11,307 nucleotides of DNA from Methanoregula sp. GTDB lineage: Archaea > Halobacteriota > Methanomicrobia > Methanomicrobiales > Methanospirillaceae. Where the stretch lies: positions 1 to 11,307 of the forward strand of contig JAPKXV010000173.1 of the NCBI GenBank assembly GCA_026394635.1, in the 5' to 3' direction. Shown here one piece after another: positions 1-7,134 of this stretch; position 1 is the first letter of the stretch; the number at the start of each line of letters is the position of its first letter. The notes under the pieces were generated by a model that saw nothing but the letters and a program-made list of their open reading frames with translations, searched no databases and was not told where the DNA came from. The position numbers and the translations under genes are program-made.

Positions 1-355
1 GGTTTCCGCAATCTCCCATCTCGATGAGGCCGCGATGAGCGTATACGGGAGAAAGTTCGACCCGACCCGGGTCATGCAGCTGGGCATGAAGATCCGGCGC
101 TGGCGCCTGCTCGGGGCGTCGGCACTTGAACTCTGCTATGTCGGCGCTGGCAGGATCGACGGGTTCATCGACCTCCGGGGCACCCTGCGCGTGACCGATG
201 CCGCTGCCGGCATGCTCGTCTGCACCGAAGCCGGCGGCAGGGTAACGGATCTCGAAGGCAGCACGATCCGGGTCCCGAACGAAGTGACGATCGGCAGGGG
301 CCTTGCCGCCACAAACGGCGTGCTGCACCACAAAGTGATCGAATACCTGAGGTGA
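1..355 (+). CDS. Inositol-monophosphatase-superfamily phosphatase (FBPase/IMPase or NADP phosphatase), 3' part
   Basis: The reading frame is open at the left edge (first full codon at base 2), so only the last ~117 residues are present. They show the C-terminal half of the Mg-dependent, Li-sensitive sugar phosphatase fold: GASALELCYVGAGRIDGFID, matching the family pattern GSSAxxLxxVAxGRxDa, then the metal/substrate motif VTDAAAG (usually WDxAAG) and the EAGGRVTD segment. Loss of the Trp in WDxAAG is, as far as I know, common in archaeal members, which usually hydrolyse fructose-1,6-bisphosphate and inositol-1-phosphate; some act on NADP. The stop overlaps the Shine-Dalgarno of the NAD kinase gene that follows, so the two are probably co-transcribed. 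The N-terminal metal-binding motif lies outside the window, so the exact substrate cannot be assigned. Confidence 0.9.
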   Translation, partial: VSAISHLDEAAMSVYGRKFDPTRVMQLGMKIRRWRLLGASALELCYVGAGRIDGFIDLRGTLRVTDAAAGMLVCTEAGGRVTDLEGSTIRVPNEVTIGRGLAATNGVLHHKVIEYLR

Positions 356-356
356 T
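350..356 (+). promoter_or_regulatory. Extended Shine-Dalgarno AGGTGAT of nadK
   Basis: AGGTGAT lies 6 nt before the ATG at 363 and complements the 3' end of archaeal 16S rRNA (ATCACCTCC). It overlaps the stop codon of the upstream phosphatase gene, implying translational coupling, and supports 363 as the nadK start. Confidence 0.6.
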
Positions 357-362
357 GTCAGA

Positions 363-1175
363 ATGAAGATGCTCCTGGTTTCACGGATTGACTCCGGCGA
401 CGTGATCGGGTATACCCGGCAGCTTGGCGCGGACCTCATGGTTCGGGGACATGAGGTAACGTTCGAAGAGGAGACGGCCGGACCCCTGGGTGTGCCCGGT
501 GTTTCTCTCTCGTCCGCCTCGCCTGACCTCGTTGTCGTAGTCGGTGGCGACGGTACGATACTGCGGTCCATCCAGCGGATGGAGCGGCAGGTTCCCCTCA
601 TCGGGATCAACTGGGGGGAGGTCGGTTTTCTTGCCGATCTCGAACCTGCAAAAGCCCTCGATTTCCTCGCATCACTCCCAAAAAATTTCAGTACCGAGCA
701 GCGGATGCGGATTGCATTCACCCACGATGGGGTGCATCTCGGTGAAGCGTTGAACGAGGCGCTTATTGTGACAACCCGGCCGGCAAAGATGCTGCGGTTC
801 TCCATCCTCATCGACGGCGTCGTTGCAGAACAGTTCGGCGCCGATGGCCTGCTCGTCAGCACCCCGACGGGTTCCACCGCGTACGCAATGAGTGCCGGCG
901 GGCCAATCGTCGACCCCCGCATCCAGGGAATTGTGCTGGTGCCCCTCGCGCCCTACATGCTCTCCTCCCGCCCCCACGTGATCAGCAGCGACCGGCGCAT
1001 TGAGATCAAACTGGAGAGCGCAAAACCCGCAGACCTTGTCATTGACGGGCAGCGGACCGTGGAGCTGGGGACCAATGATATTATCGAGGTGAAAAAATCG
1101 GCCCGTCCTGCGCTGCTGGTGGATGCCGGGCAGAATTTCTTTGCAAAAGTGGACCGGAAGCTCAGGCGGTTGTGA
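363..1175 (+). CDS. nadK: NAD kinase (NAD+ to NADP+, ATP/polyphosphate-type)
   Basis: A 270-residue cytosolic NAD kinase, normal length for the family. All signature motifs are present: the GGDGT diacylglycerol-kinase-like loop at residues 61-65, INWGEVGFL (82-90, corresponding to the family's NxGxLGFL), the conserved Asn-Glu pair at 131-132, ADG at 160-162, TPTGSTAY at 167-174 and SAGGP at 177-181. It phosphorylates the 2'-hydroxyl of NAD to supply NADP for biosynthesis. The start at 363 follows a 7-nt spacer after the upstream phosphatase stop and has an SD. In some euryarchaea (Methanocaldococcus MJ0917 is the known case) an IMPase-like NADP phosphatase and NAD kinase are fused in this same order; here they are separate adjacent genes. 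Identification is very secure. Confidence 0.96.
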   Translation: MKMLLVSRIDSGDVIGYTRQLGADLMVRGHEVTFEEETAGPLGVPGVSLSSASPDLVVVVGGDGTILRSIQRMERQVPLIGINWGEVGFLADLEPAKALDFLASLPKNFSTEQRMRIAFTHDGVHLGEALNEALIVTTRPAKMLRFSILIDGVVAEQFGADGLLVSTPTGSTAYAMSAGGPIVDPRIQGIVLVPLAPYMLSSRPHVISSDRRIEIKLESAKPADLVIDGQRTVELGTNDIIEVKKSARPALLVDAGQNFFAKVDRKLRRL

Positions 1176-1182
1176 TGAGGGC

Positions 1183-1238
1183 TTTTTATCCAGTCCTTAT
1201 CCTTTAATTCTCTCTCATCAATCCAGAACCCTTTTTTT
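1183..1238 (+). terminator. T-tract termination region after nadK
   Basis: Two T-runs follow nadK: five Ts at 1183-1187 and seven at 1232-1238, the latter followed immediately by AAAA, so it also reads as a short T-run for the convergent kinase gene. No strong hairpin is visible. This fits archaeal U-tract termination. The rest of the short convergent gap shows nothing else. Confidence 0.45.
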
Positions 1239-1276
1239 AAAATGACCGCTTCGTCCGTATATCCCGGACAGCATTT

Positions 1277-3043
1277 TTATGACAAGGGTGTCGTTGCACC
1301 TGTCAAACGGTACATATCTTGGGGAACCAGAATCCCAAACCGCACCCCTTTTCCCGGTTCACCGTTCTCCGTGATGGTGATACGGGTGATTGCGAGGATC
1401 TCGCGGGCGAGGAACAATCCCAGCCCGGTGTTCTTTCCGAAGCCTTTATGGAATATTTTTTGTTTTTCTTCCCTGAGGATACCGATCCCGTCATCCTCAT
1501 AGACCAGTGTCAGCCCTTCTTCATCCACCCGGTGTGTGATGCGGATCCTGGTGAGTTTCTCACCATACCGCAGGGAGTTATCAATCAGGTTGTAGAAGAC
1601 CTTCTCAAGGAGCGGGTCAGCATAGATTTCGATATTTTTTTCACAGGGTTCGATGATGACGGATGTCGTGGTGAACGATGAAGCAGCATTCATGAAGTGT
1701 GTATGCACATTCTGCCACACCGGTGTTTTAACCCCGATGTCATGATACTCCTGGGTAAACGATATCTGCCGGCTGATGGTGTCAGCAGCCCTCTTGGCAT
1801 TCTGCAGGAAAGAGAGCGTCTCTTTGTTATCAACCATCTCTTCTATCAAACTATGGTGGATATTCAGGACCGTAATCTGGTTGAGAATATCATGCCGCGT
1901 GATACTGTTGAGTAATTGTAACTTTTTATTCGCCCGTTCCAGCGCCTCTTGTGTTTTTTTCAGTTCCGTGACATCGATAAGGACTCCCCTGAGTCCCACA
2001 GGAACGTTTCCATCCAGAATTACATTGGAAAATACGATTACCGGAAACACCGTCCCATCTTTTCTTTGCGCTGTGTAGCTTGTTCCACCGAGTCGTTCTC
2101 CCTGCAGGATCCTCAGAATGTTTTCTTTGAGCCGGTTATGATCGCCAGTACTAAAAACTGAAAGGACATTTATCCCCTTTTCCAGGTCCTCTTTTTCATA
2201 GCCAAATGTGTTCAATGCAACAGAGTTGGCGGAAATGATGGTACCTCCCCGGTCAATTTCAAAAATGGTCTGGGGCAATAATTCAACCAGTTCCCGGAAT
2301 TTTCTTTCGCTTTGCGTGAGCGCGTCTTCCATTTGTTTGCGTTCTGAAATGTCATGGGCGATGGTCGACGCACCAATAATTGTCCCCCGATGATTAGTAA
2401 TCGGGGAAATGGAGAGAGAGACGTCAATTTTTCTCCCGCTTTTTGTCTCCCGTATCGTCTCGTAGCGTTCTATGGACTCTCCTTTCCGGATTTTATCCAG
2501 CAGGTATCTGATATCATCTGGTCTATCCGGTGGGAGCAGGACGGCAATTGGCATGCCCGTGACCTCTGCGGCGCTGTACCCGTACAGACGTTCAGCACCT
2601 TTATTCCAGTAAGTAATGATACCATCAAGGGTTTTTCCTATGATCGCATCGCTTGACGATTCCACGATCTCAACAAGGCGATCATGGATCCTCTGTTCAT
2701 GCGAGAAGTACATTGCGAGATATGATACCACGAATCCAATAATAATAAAAATCCCCGCGTGCCCAAGACTGGCAATTACAATTTCAGGAGATTCATGGGA
2801 CGTTACCATGATCATCGCAAGGAACAGGACTCCATATCCTAGCGAGATAAGGACACCGCGCCGGGGATATGAATACGCAGTGAGAATAATGGGAATATAA
2901 AACAAGAGATAGAAAAGGCTGTTCTGGTTGGCAAAGACTAAGGTAAAAAAATTTATAATAATTGCTATCAGGGAGGTAATAACAATAAGAAACAGGATAA
3001 GGCCGGGTTTTTTTTGTGCCATTTCAAGTCTGTTGCCAGCCAT
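1277..3043 (-). CDS. Orphan membrane sensor histidine kinase, 4 TM + PAS-PAS + HisKA-like + HATPase_c
   Basis: The product has 588 residues. The N-terminus carries four hydrophobic segments (about 13-37, 42-60, 63-80, 88-113) with short loops, so sensing is probably in or at the membrane. Two PAS domains follow: about 120-235 (SSDAIIGKTLDGIITYWN, ending in a DISERKQ linker) and 245-362 (ending DVTELKKT). The phosphoacceptor helix has H384 in TRHDILNQ, lacking the usual H-E-x-x-x-P proline. The ATPase domain has an N-box with N485 and N489, a G1 box EDDGIGI (516-522), an F-box around 529-536 and a G2 box NTGLGLFL (538-545). No response regulator is nearby. The start at 3043 has only a weak upstream GAGGG; M8 (3022) is an alternative. 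A TTTTATA box on the minus strand (3065-3071) would give a short leader. Base composition is AT-richer than the neighbours. The ligand is unknown. Confidence 0.93.
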   Translation of the reverse strand: MAGNRLEMAQKKPGLILFLIVITSLIAIIINFFTLVFANQNSLFYLLFYIPIILTAYSYPRRGVLISLGYGVLFLAMIMVTSHESPEIVIASLGHAGIFIIIGFVVSYLAMYFSHEQRIHDRLVEIVESSSDAIIGKTLDGIITYWNKGAERLYGYSAAEVTGMPIAVLLPPDRPDDIRYLLDKIRKGESIERYETIRETKSGRKIDVSLSISPITNHRGTIIGASTIAHDISERKQMEDALTQSERKFRELVELLPQTIFEIDRGGTIISANSVALNTFGYEKEDLEKGINVLSVFSTGDHNRLKENILRILQGERLGGTSYTAQRKDGTVFPVIVFSNVILDGNVPVGLRGVLIDVTELKKTQEALERANKKLQLLNSITRHDILNQITVLNIHHSLIEEMVDNKETLSFLQNAKRAADTISRQISFTQEYHDIGVKTPVWQNVHTHFMNAASSFTTTSVIIEPCEKNIEIYADPLLEKVFYNLIDNSLRYGEKLTRIRITHRVDEEGLTLVYEDDGIGILREEKQKIFHKGFGKNTGLGLFLAREILAITRITITENGEPGKGVRFGILVPQDMYRLTGATTPLS

Positions 3044-3167
3044 AAACCTGTGACCCTCTCTGACTATAAAATTCCTTCATGAACTTAATTATCTTATGAT
3101 TTGCACGGATAATCCCGCAGTTTCTTCATAGTGCTGTTTTGTCCTGATGTCGGAACCAATCATGTGA

Positions 3168-3200
3168 GAAAACCCCATCTGTATAAAAAGCGGGGTTTTC
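3168..3200. repeat. 9-bp perfect inverted repeat enclosing a TATA-like box
   Basis: In the divergent intergenic region between the sensor kinase and the DUF169 gene, GAAAACCCC (3168-3176) and GGGGTTTTC (3192-3200) form a perfect inverted repeat. The 15-nt spacer contains TATAAAAAG. It could be an operator over a promoter reading toward the DUF169 gene, with a leader of roughly 120 nt, or a hairpin with a terminal T-run. Otherwise the 3044-3334 region holds AT-rich promoter-like sequence only; a second TATA-like stretch, TATTTTTAT, lies near 3254. Confidence 0.4.
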
Positions 3201-3334
3201 GACGATACTCAAGGCCTGTCATAAACCCTTTCAGGTCCAGAGAGAACAGAACAGTATTTTTATCATCCCGGACGGTGAGTGGAAGGTGCGGATACGATGT
3301 GTGAATCGCAGGATATCAGCAGGAGTAAAGACAG

Positions 3335-4048
3335 ATGGAAGAATCGGCAAGGACAAAGATCGATTATGCACAATGTTCCGAAACCTTAAAAAAATACCTC
3401 GGGCTCCACGGCTCACCGGTAGCCCTGATGCTCGCGCCAAAAAAGGAACTGATCCCGGAAGGGATGAAGCAGGTCGAGGGGAAACACCGGCACTGCGGCA
3501 TGGTGACCCTCGCACGAAAGGAAGGCAGAATATTCTTTGCAACGGTTGACAACCATGAATGCATGGGCGGTGCATGGGCGCTGGGCCTGCGGGAGATGAC
3601 CGAGACACTCAGATCCGGGCAGTTCTATTACAAGCTCGGCAAGTTCGAAAGCTGGGCGGCGTGCAAGCGCACGATCGACCGCATCCATCACCTTGATGCA
3701 CAGGAGACCTATGCAACGCTCTACGCGCCGCTTGAGACAACCCCGTTTGCGCCTCACGTCATCCTCATTGTCGCAAACCCCCGCAGCATGCTCAAACTCG
3801 CCCAGAGCTCGCTCTTCCGTCTCGGCGGCAGGGTCCATGCGGAGTTCTCGGGCATCCAGTCCGTCTGTTCCGATGCAGCAGCCCAGACCTACCTGACCGG
3901 AAAACCGAACTTTTCGCTGGGGTGTGACGGTTCCCGGAAGTTCTCCGGGATCGCAGACGACGAGATGGTGATGGGGTTCCCCGGCGAGATGCTCGTGGAG
4001 ATCACCGAAGCGGTCAAGGTCGTCACCGGTGCGCCGGGATCGGTATAA
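3335..4048 (+). CDS. DUF169-family protein (COG2043), function unknown
   Basis: A 237-residue soluble protein with no signal peptide or membrane segment. The pattern is that of DUF169: an N-terminal helix with SPVALML, the cysteine-containing segments RHCGMV (52-57) and NHECMGGAWALG (73-84), a tract resembling YYKLGKFES, a central VILIVANPRSMLKLAQ, and a C-terminal LGCDGSRKFSGIADDEMVMGFP. Cysteines are at 14, 54, 76, 110, 178 and 197, of which 54, 76, 178 and 197 lie in the conserved-looking blocks and could bind a metal or cofactor. The family is frequent in methanogens and anaerobes and has no established activity. The start is supported by AGGAG at 3321-3325, 9 nt upstream. It appears monocistronic and is followed by T-tracts. 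Confidence 0.88.
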   Translation: MEESARTKIDYAQCSETLKKYLGLHGSPVALMLAPKKELIPEGMKQVEGKHRHCGMVTLARKEGRIFFATVDNHECMGGAWALGLREMTETLRSGQFYYKLGKFESWAACKRTIDRIHHLDAQETYATLYAPLETTPFAPHVILIVANPRSMLKLAQSSLFRLGGRVHAEFSGIQSVCSDAAAQTYLTGKPNFSLGCDGSRKFSGIADDEMVMGFPGEMLVEITEAVKVVTGAPGSV

Positions 4049-4060
4049 CAAAAAACACCT

Positions 4061-4136
4061 CCTTTTTTTGGCTCGGGAAAATTCCGCTCCAGCCTCCGGC
4101 ATAAGCGCTCCCTGACGGATCGCTTTTCCTAAAAAG
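4061..4136. repeat. Imperfect tandem repeat, unit 1 (with T7 tract)
   Basis: First unit of a two-copy direct repeat after the DUF169 gene. Shared blocks in order: CCTTTTTTTGG, a GAAA-ATTCC region, CTCCAGCCTCCGGCAT, AGCG, TCCCTGACGGATCG and CTTTTCCT. The T-tract at 4063-4069, 15 nt after the DUF169 stop codon, is probably its transcription terminator. Confidence 0.65.
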
Positions 4137-4139
4137 AGC

Positions 4140-4223
4140 CCTTTTTTTTGGTTCGAAGGAAATCCCCGTCCAACCTCCGGTATAGCGTATCAGTATTCCC
4201 TGCTGGATCGACTTTCCTGGAAG
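4140..4223. repeat. Imperfect tandem repeat, unit 2 (with T8 tract)
   Basis: Second unit, in direct orientation. It carries CCTTTTTTTTGG, GTCCAACCTCCGGTAT, AGCG, TTCCCTGCTGGATCG and CTTTCCT, and differs from unit 1 by scattered substitutions plus about 9 extra bases after AGCG. The differences do not preserve codons on either strand, so it looks non-coding. The T8 run gives a second termination point. Confidence 0.65.
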
Positions 4224-4317
4224 TGCCTCTCTATTCATAATTACGGTTTTAGCCCGTTCCTCTAACCTTTTCGCGAGGGTAGTGGTCATGGAACGCACCG
4301 GGTGAATCCGGGATCAG

Positions 4318-4327
4318 AAATAAAAGG
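4318..4327 (+). promoter_or_regulatory. Probable TATA box of the ACT-hom-DDTD operon
   Basis: AAATAAAAGG preceded by CAG-rich sequence resembles an archaeal TATA box. Transcription would start near 4345-4350, leaving a leader of about 20 nt with AGGTGATC (4362-4369) just before the GTG at 4370. This argues against the more upstream TTG at 4334. Confidence 0.4.
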
Positions 4328-4369
4328 CTTATCTTGAAAGCGGTTTTACGTAGTAGGTACCAGGTGATC

Positions 4370-4876
4370 GTGTTGCAGGTCTCCATGAAGCTTGAGATGA
4401 AGGATGCGCCGGGGCAGCTCGTTGCAGCGCTCAAACCCATATCTGAAGTCGGGGGAAATATCATCGCGGTGATCCACCAGCGCGACCCGGACTCATGTGA
4501 TGACACCTTAAACGTCCAGATCGTCCTTGAGCTGAAGGAAGGCAGGCTTGACGACCTTGTTGCACTGTTAAAAAAGCAGGGAGTCCATATCCAGCGGATC
4601 GGGAAGGAGCGGCTCCTGTACCGGCGCACCGTCATCATGATCGGGCACCTGATGCATACCGACCTGTCCGACACGGTCGACCGGATCGACTCCACCGGTT
4701 TTGCCGAGGTAAGCGAGCTCTCGATGAGCATGCCGGCAGTCAGTGAGCGCTCCTCATCCCGGCTCACCATCAAGTCGGTTACGCGGGATGACATGGAACG
4801 GGCGGTCTCAATTCTTCGCACCGTTGCACGGGAAAAAAACCTCCTGTTGATCGAACCGATGGAGGAGATCGCATGA
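4370..4876 (+). CDS. ACT-domain amino-acid-binding regulatory protein
   Basis: About 168 residues. The N-terminal ACT domain is recognisable: LEMKDAPGQLVAALKPI, then SEVGGNIIAVIHQR, followed by a VQIVLEL strand and a helix DDLVALLKKQGVHIQRIG. This is the typical beta-alpha-beta-beta-alpha-beta pattern with the ligand-site Gly pair. The second half may be a degenerate second ACT-like or family-specific domain. Its 3' end overlaps the homoserine dehydrogenase start (ATGA), so the two are translationally coupled, and it is probably the allosteric amino-acid sensor for that enzyme. The start is uncertain: GTG 4370 and TTG 4373 both follow the extended SD AGGTGATC at 4362-4369, while ATG 4385 begins exactly at the domain. 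Confidence 0.85.
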   Translation: MLQVSMKLEMKDAPGQLVAALKPISEVGGNIIAVIHQRDPDSCDDTLNVQIVLELKEGRLDDLVALLKKQGVHIQRIGKERLLYRRTVIMIGHLMHTDLSDTVDRIDSTGFAEVSELSMSMPAVSERSSSRLTIKSVTRDDMERAVSILRTVAREKNLLLIEPMEEIA

Positions 4877-5859
4877 AGATCGCCCTGCTCGGGATGGGAT
4901 CGGTTGGCCGGGGAGTCCTCGAGATGATCGCTGCAAAAGACCTCGGGATCACCGTCACCGGGATCGCGGACTCCAAAAGCGGGGTCATCGATCCTGACGG
5001 AATCAACCCTGCCCGTATCCTCAAGGCGAAAAAAAAGACCGGGCTGTGCGGGAATAAAAAGATCTCTGCGGCCGACGTTGTCAGCAAGGCTGACTATGAT
5101 GCGCTCGTGGAGGTCACCCCCACCAACGCAACGACGGGTGAACCCGGGCTGGGGTACATCAGGCAGGCACTCAAACGAAAAAAACACGTTGTCACCTCCA
5201 ACAAGGGGCCGATCGCGCTTGCCTACAAGGAGCTCAAAACGCTTGCAGCAAAGAACGGCGTCGAACTCCGGCACGAGGCGACCGTTGGTGGTGCAATCCC
5301 GATCTTCCACACCCTCGAGCACGGGCTTGCTGGCAACGAGATCCTCGCGATCTTCGGCGTCCTCAACGGCACCTGCAACTACATCCTCACCCGGATGTCA
5401 GACGAAGGGCTCACGTACGAACAGGCGCTGCTCGAGGCGCGGGAGCTGGGCTACGCAGAGGCTGACCCCACCTATGATGTGCAGGGCATCGATGCGGCGA
5501 TCAAACTGGTGATCCTCGCAAACACCATCTGGGGCAACGGGGTTTCCTTAAAAGATGTCAACCGGACCGGCATCGACCTGCTCACGCCGGATGCACTGCG
5601 GCTTGCCGAGGAGGAAGACTGCACCATCCGCCTGATCGCCGAGGCAATCCCGAAGAAGGGGTTGCTGCGGGTCTCCCCCCGGATCATTGAGAAGAACCAC
5701 CCGCTCGTCGTTGATGGGACCCTGAACGCAATCACGCTCGAGACCGATATGGCAAAGGAGATTACCCTGATCGGCAAAGGCGCCGGTTCCCTGGAGACGG
5801 CGAGTGCAATCATCGGCGACCTGCTCTTCATCCGCGACCGCTATGTCAAGCGTCCTTGA
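4873..5859 (+). CDS. hom: Homoserine dehydrogenase, ACT-less form
   Basis: The product has 328 residues. It reduces aspartate semialdehyde to homoserine with NAD(P)H, the branch point to threonine and methionine. The N-terminal Rossmann motif is LGMGSVGRG (6-14). The substrate domain has TSNKGP (108-113) with K111, GTCNYILT (166-173), and YAEADPTYDVQGIDAAIK (194-211). K111, E196, D207 and K211 align by spacing with the catalytic residues known from yeast homoserine dehydrogenase. A second dinucleotide-side loop, GKGAG, is at 301-305. The protein stops where other homoserine dehydrogenases continue into an ACT regulatory domain; the upstream gene encodes a free ACT protein instead. The start ATG overlaps the upstream stop by 4 nt. 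Confidence 0.95.
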   Translation: MKIALLGMGSVGRGVLEMIAAKDLGITVTGIADSKSGVIDPDGINPARILKAKKKTGLCGNKKISAADVVSKADYDALVEVTPTNATTGEPGLGYIRQALKRKKHVVTSNKGPIALAYKELKTLAAKNGVELRHEATVGGAIPIFHTLEHGLAGNEILAIFGVLNGTCNYILTRMSDEGLTYEQALLEARELGYAEADPTYDVQGIDAAIKLVILANTIWGNGVSLKDVNRTGIDLLTPDALRLAEEEDCTIRLIAEAIPKKGLLRVSPRIIEKNHPLVVDGTLNAITLETDMAKEITLIGKGAGSLETASAIIGDLLFIRDRYVKRP

Positions 5860-6955
5860 ACACCGGCGGGAATATCTTCGCCTGATGCGGCAGTTCACCC
5901 TCGACAACGGGACCTTTACGGTGACGGATATCCAGCAGGCAGCACAGATCCCGCGGAGCACAGCGCAGGACTGGATCATGCGGCTCGTGCAGGAAGGCTG
6001 TGTCCTCATCCGGGCGGAGAAACGGGGACGGAGTGCAGCCCGGTATGCAGCGATGAGCGCCATGCCCGCGTCCACCTGCCGGCGCATTTTCACCACCATC
6101 GATGGCGACAAGGTGGAGATCTACCACGACTGCATGAGCGGGGCATGCGCCGCGTTCTGCGGGTTCCACCACGCCCTTGCCGGCGGGGTCATCGCATCCG
6201 TCGAGCGGGACGGCACTCTCCTGCGGGAATGCGCACGGATCGGCACCCGGGACGTCGATGTCGGGCTCTCTCCTCTGGCTGCGGTGGGGGTGAACGGGGT
6301 TGCCCGTGAAGGGGACTATATCGTCCAGCACATCCACTCGATCGGCGGGCCGGCGTACTCGCTCTCGGACATGATGGCACGAGCCGACGGGGTATGCCGG
6401 GTTGAATCGGAGCACGCAGGCATCATGGTGCAGGGAAGTGTGTGGACACGGGCGCTCACCCATGTCACGATCGGGATCGATGATACGGACTCAAAAACCG
6501 GCGGTGCGACGTTTGCTCTCGCGCTCGCCCTCCTTGCCCATGTCAGCCGGATCAAGGGCGTCCTGCCGATCGCCCACCATGTCGCGATGCTCAACCAGGA
6601 CGTCTTTTCCAAGACTGCCGGCAACTCGGCGAGTTTTATCGAGGTCGCCGTTGAACCAAAAAAATATATGGACTTACTCGAACGCACCCAAAAATTTGTT
6701 GCCGGTGAGTCGCTCTCGGCAGAATGGGGTATTGCGGTAAAAGCCGGGTTCACCGTGCCAGACGGGCTGCGGGAATACGGGAAGCTTGTCCGGGAACAAA
6801 TCATCTCCCGGCCCATGGCGGAAGCAACCGCCGAGCAGTACGGGGTTCTCCTGCACGGCGGCAACGGGGTGATCGGTGCCCTCGGGGCAGTAGCGCTTAG
6901 CGGGCTTTCCCACGAGATCCTGCTCGACCCGCAGAAGCCCGTGCCGGTCAAGTGA
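5843..6955 (+). CDS. Winged-helix + DDTD-motif protein (TiaS / methanogenesis-marker-11-like)
   Basis: 370 residues from the ATG at 5843. Residues about 8-65 form a helix-turn-helix/winged helix (FTVTDIQQAAQIPRSTAQDW, then MRLVQEGCVLIRAEKRGR). A middle domain carries a cysteine cluster C97-x4-C102-x3-C106 after VEIYHD. The C-terminal domain holds IGIDDTDSKTGGATFA with the aspartates of DDTD at 213-216, and near the end GGNGVIGALGAVAL (339-352). The DDTD and GNGxIGALxA motifs are shared with TiaS, the tRNA-Ile2 agmatidine synthetase, and with methanogenesis marker protein 11; the latter is the closer match in layout. An added N-terminal HTH suggests a DNA-binding regulator with a nucleotide-binding effector domain. 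It overlaps hom by 17 nt. Starts at GTG 5804 and ATG 5885 are possible, but 5804 would add only hom-shadow sequence. No function is assigned with confidence. Confidence 0.85.
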   Translation: MSSVLEHRREYLRLMRQFTLDNGTFTVTDIQQAAQIPRSTAQDWIMRLVQEGCVLIRAEKRGRSAARYAAMSAMPASTCRRIFTTIDGDKVEIYHDCMSGACAAFCGFHHALAGGVIASVERDGTLLRECARIGTRDVDVGLSPLAAVGVNGVAREGDYIVQHIHSIGGPAYSLSDMMARADGVCRVESEHAGIMVQGSVWTRALTHVTIGIDDTDSKTGGATFALALALLAHVSRIKGVLPIAHHVAMLNQDVFSKTAGNSASFIEVAVEPKKYMDLLERTQKFVAGESLSAEWGIAVKAGFTVPDGLREYGKLVREQIISRPMAEATAEQYGVLLHGGNGVIGALGAVALSGLSHEILLDPQKPVPVK

Positions 6956-6962
6956 TGATTCG

Positions 6963-6968
6963 TTTTTT
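6963..6968 (+). terminator. T6 tract after the ACT-hom-DDTD operon
   Basis: Six Ts lie 7 nt after the stop codon of the DDTD-motif gene, with no clear stem upstream. This fits archaeal U-tract termination and marks the probable operon end. Between here and 7034 I see nothing else. Confidence 0.4.
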
Positions 6969-7110
6969 ACTGTGAAGCTCCGAGGTCAAAGTATGTTTAC
7001 ATCTGCAGCCCCGTCTTGTCTCTTCCGAAATAAGGGCTCTGGTGAAATTATCGTTTTTCATAACGTTCTTGGGGGCGTTTGCCGTTCTCACAGGGAAGGG
7101 TAAACTAAAA

Positions 7111-7134
7111 GAAGATGTCCATCAAGACATCTTC
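7111..7134. repeat. 9-bp perfect hairpin inside element A
   Basis: GAAGATGTC (7111-7119) and GACATCTTC (7126-7134) with a 6-nt loop. It occupies the position equivalent to the 8193-8214 hairpin of element B, with different stem bases but intact pairing. Confidence 0.6.

Noticed and set aside
3413..4102. 229-codon minus-strand ORF opposite the DUF169 gene
   Set aside because: Antisense shadow without motifs; the plus-strand product matches a known family.
4023..4298. 91-codon minus-strand ORF with internally repeated GGW-[TS]-GI and KK peptides
   Set aside because: The peptide repeat is a by-product of the tandem DNA repeat; the two copies differ by frame-changing indels and non-synonymous changes, and there is no SD or recognisable domain.
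5846..6463. 205-codon minus-strand ORF opposite the DDTD-motif gene (also 6316-6951)
   Set aside because: High-GC antisense shadow with His/Pro/Arg-rich composition and no domain; the plus strand is clearly coding.
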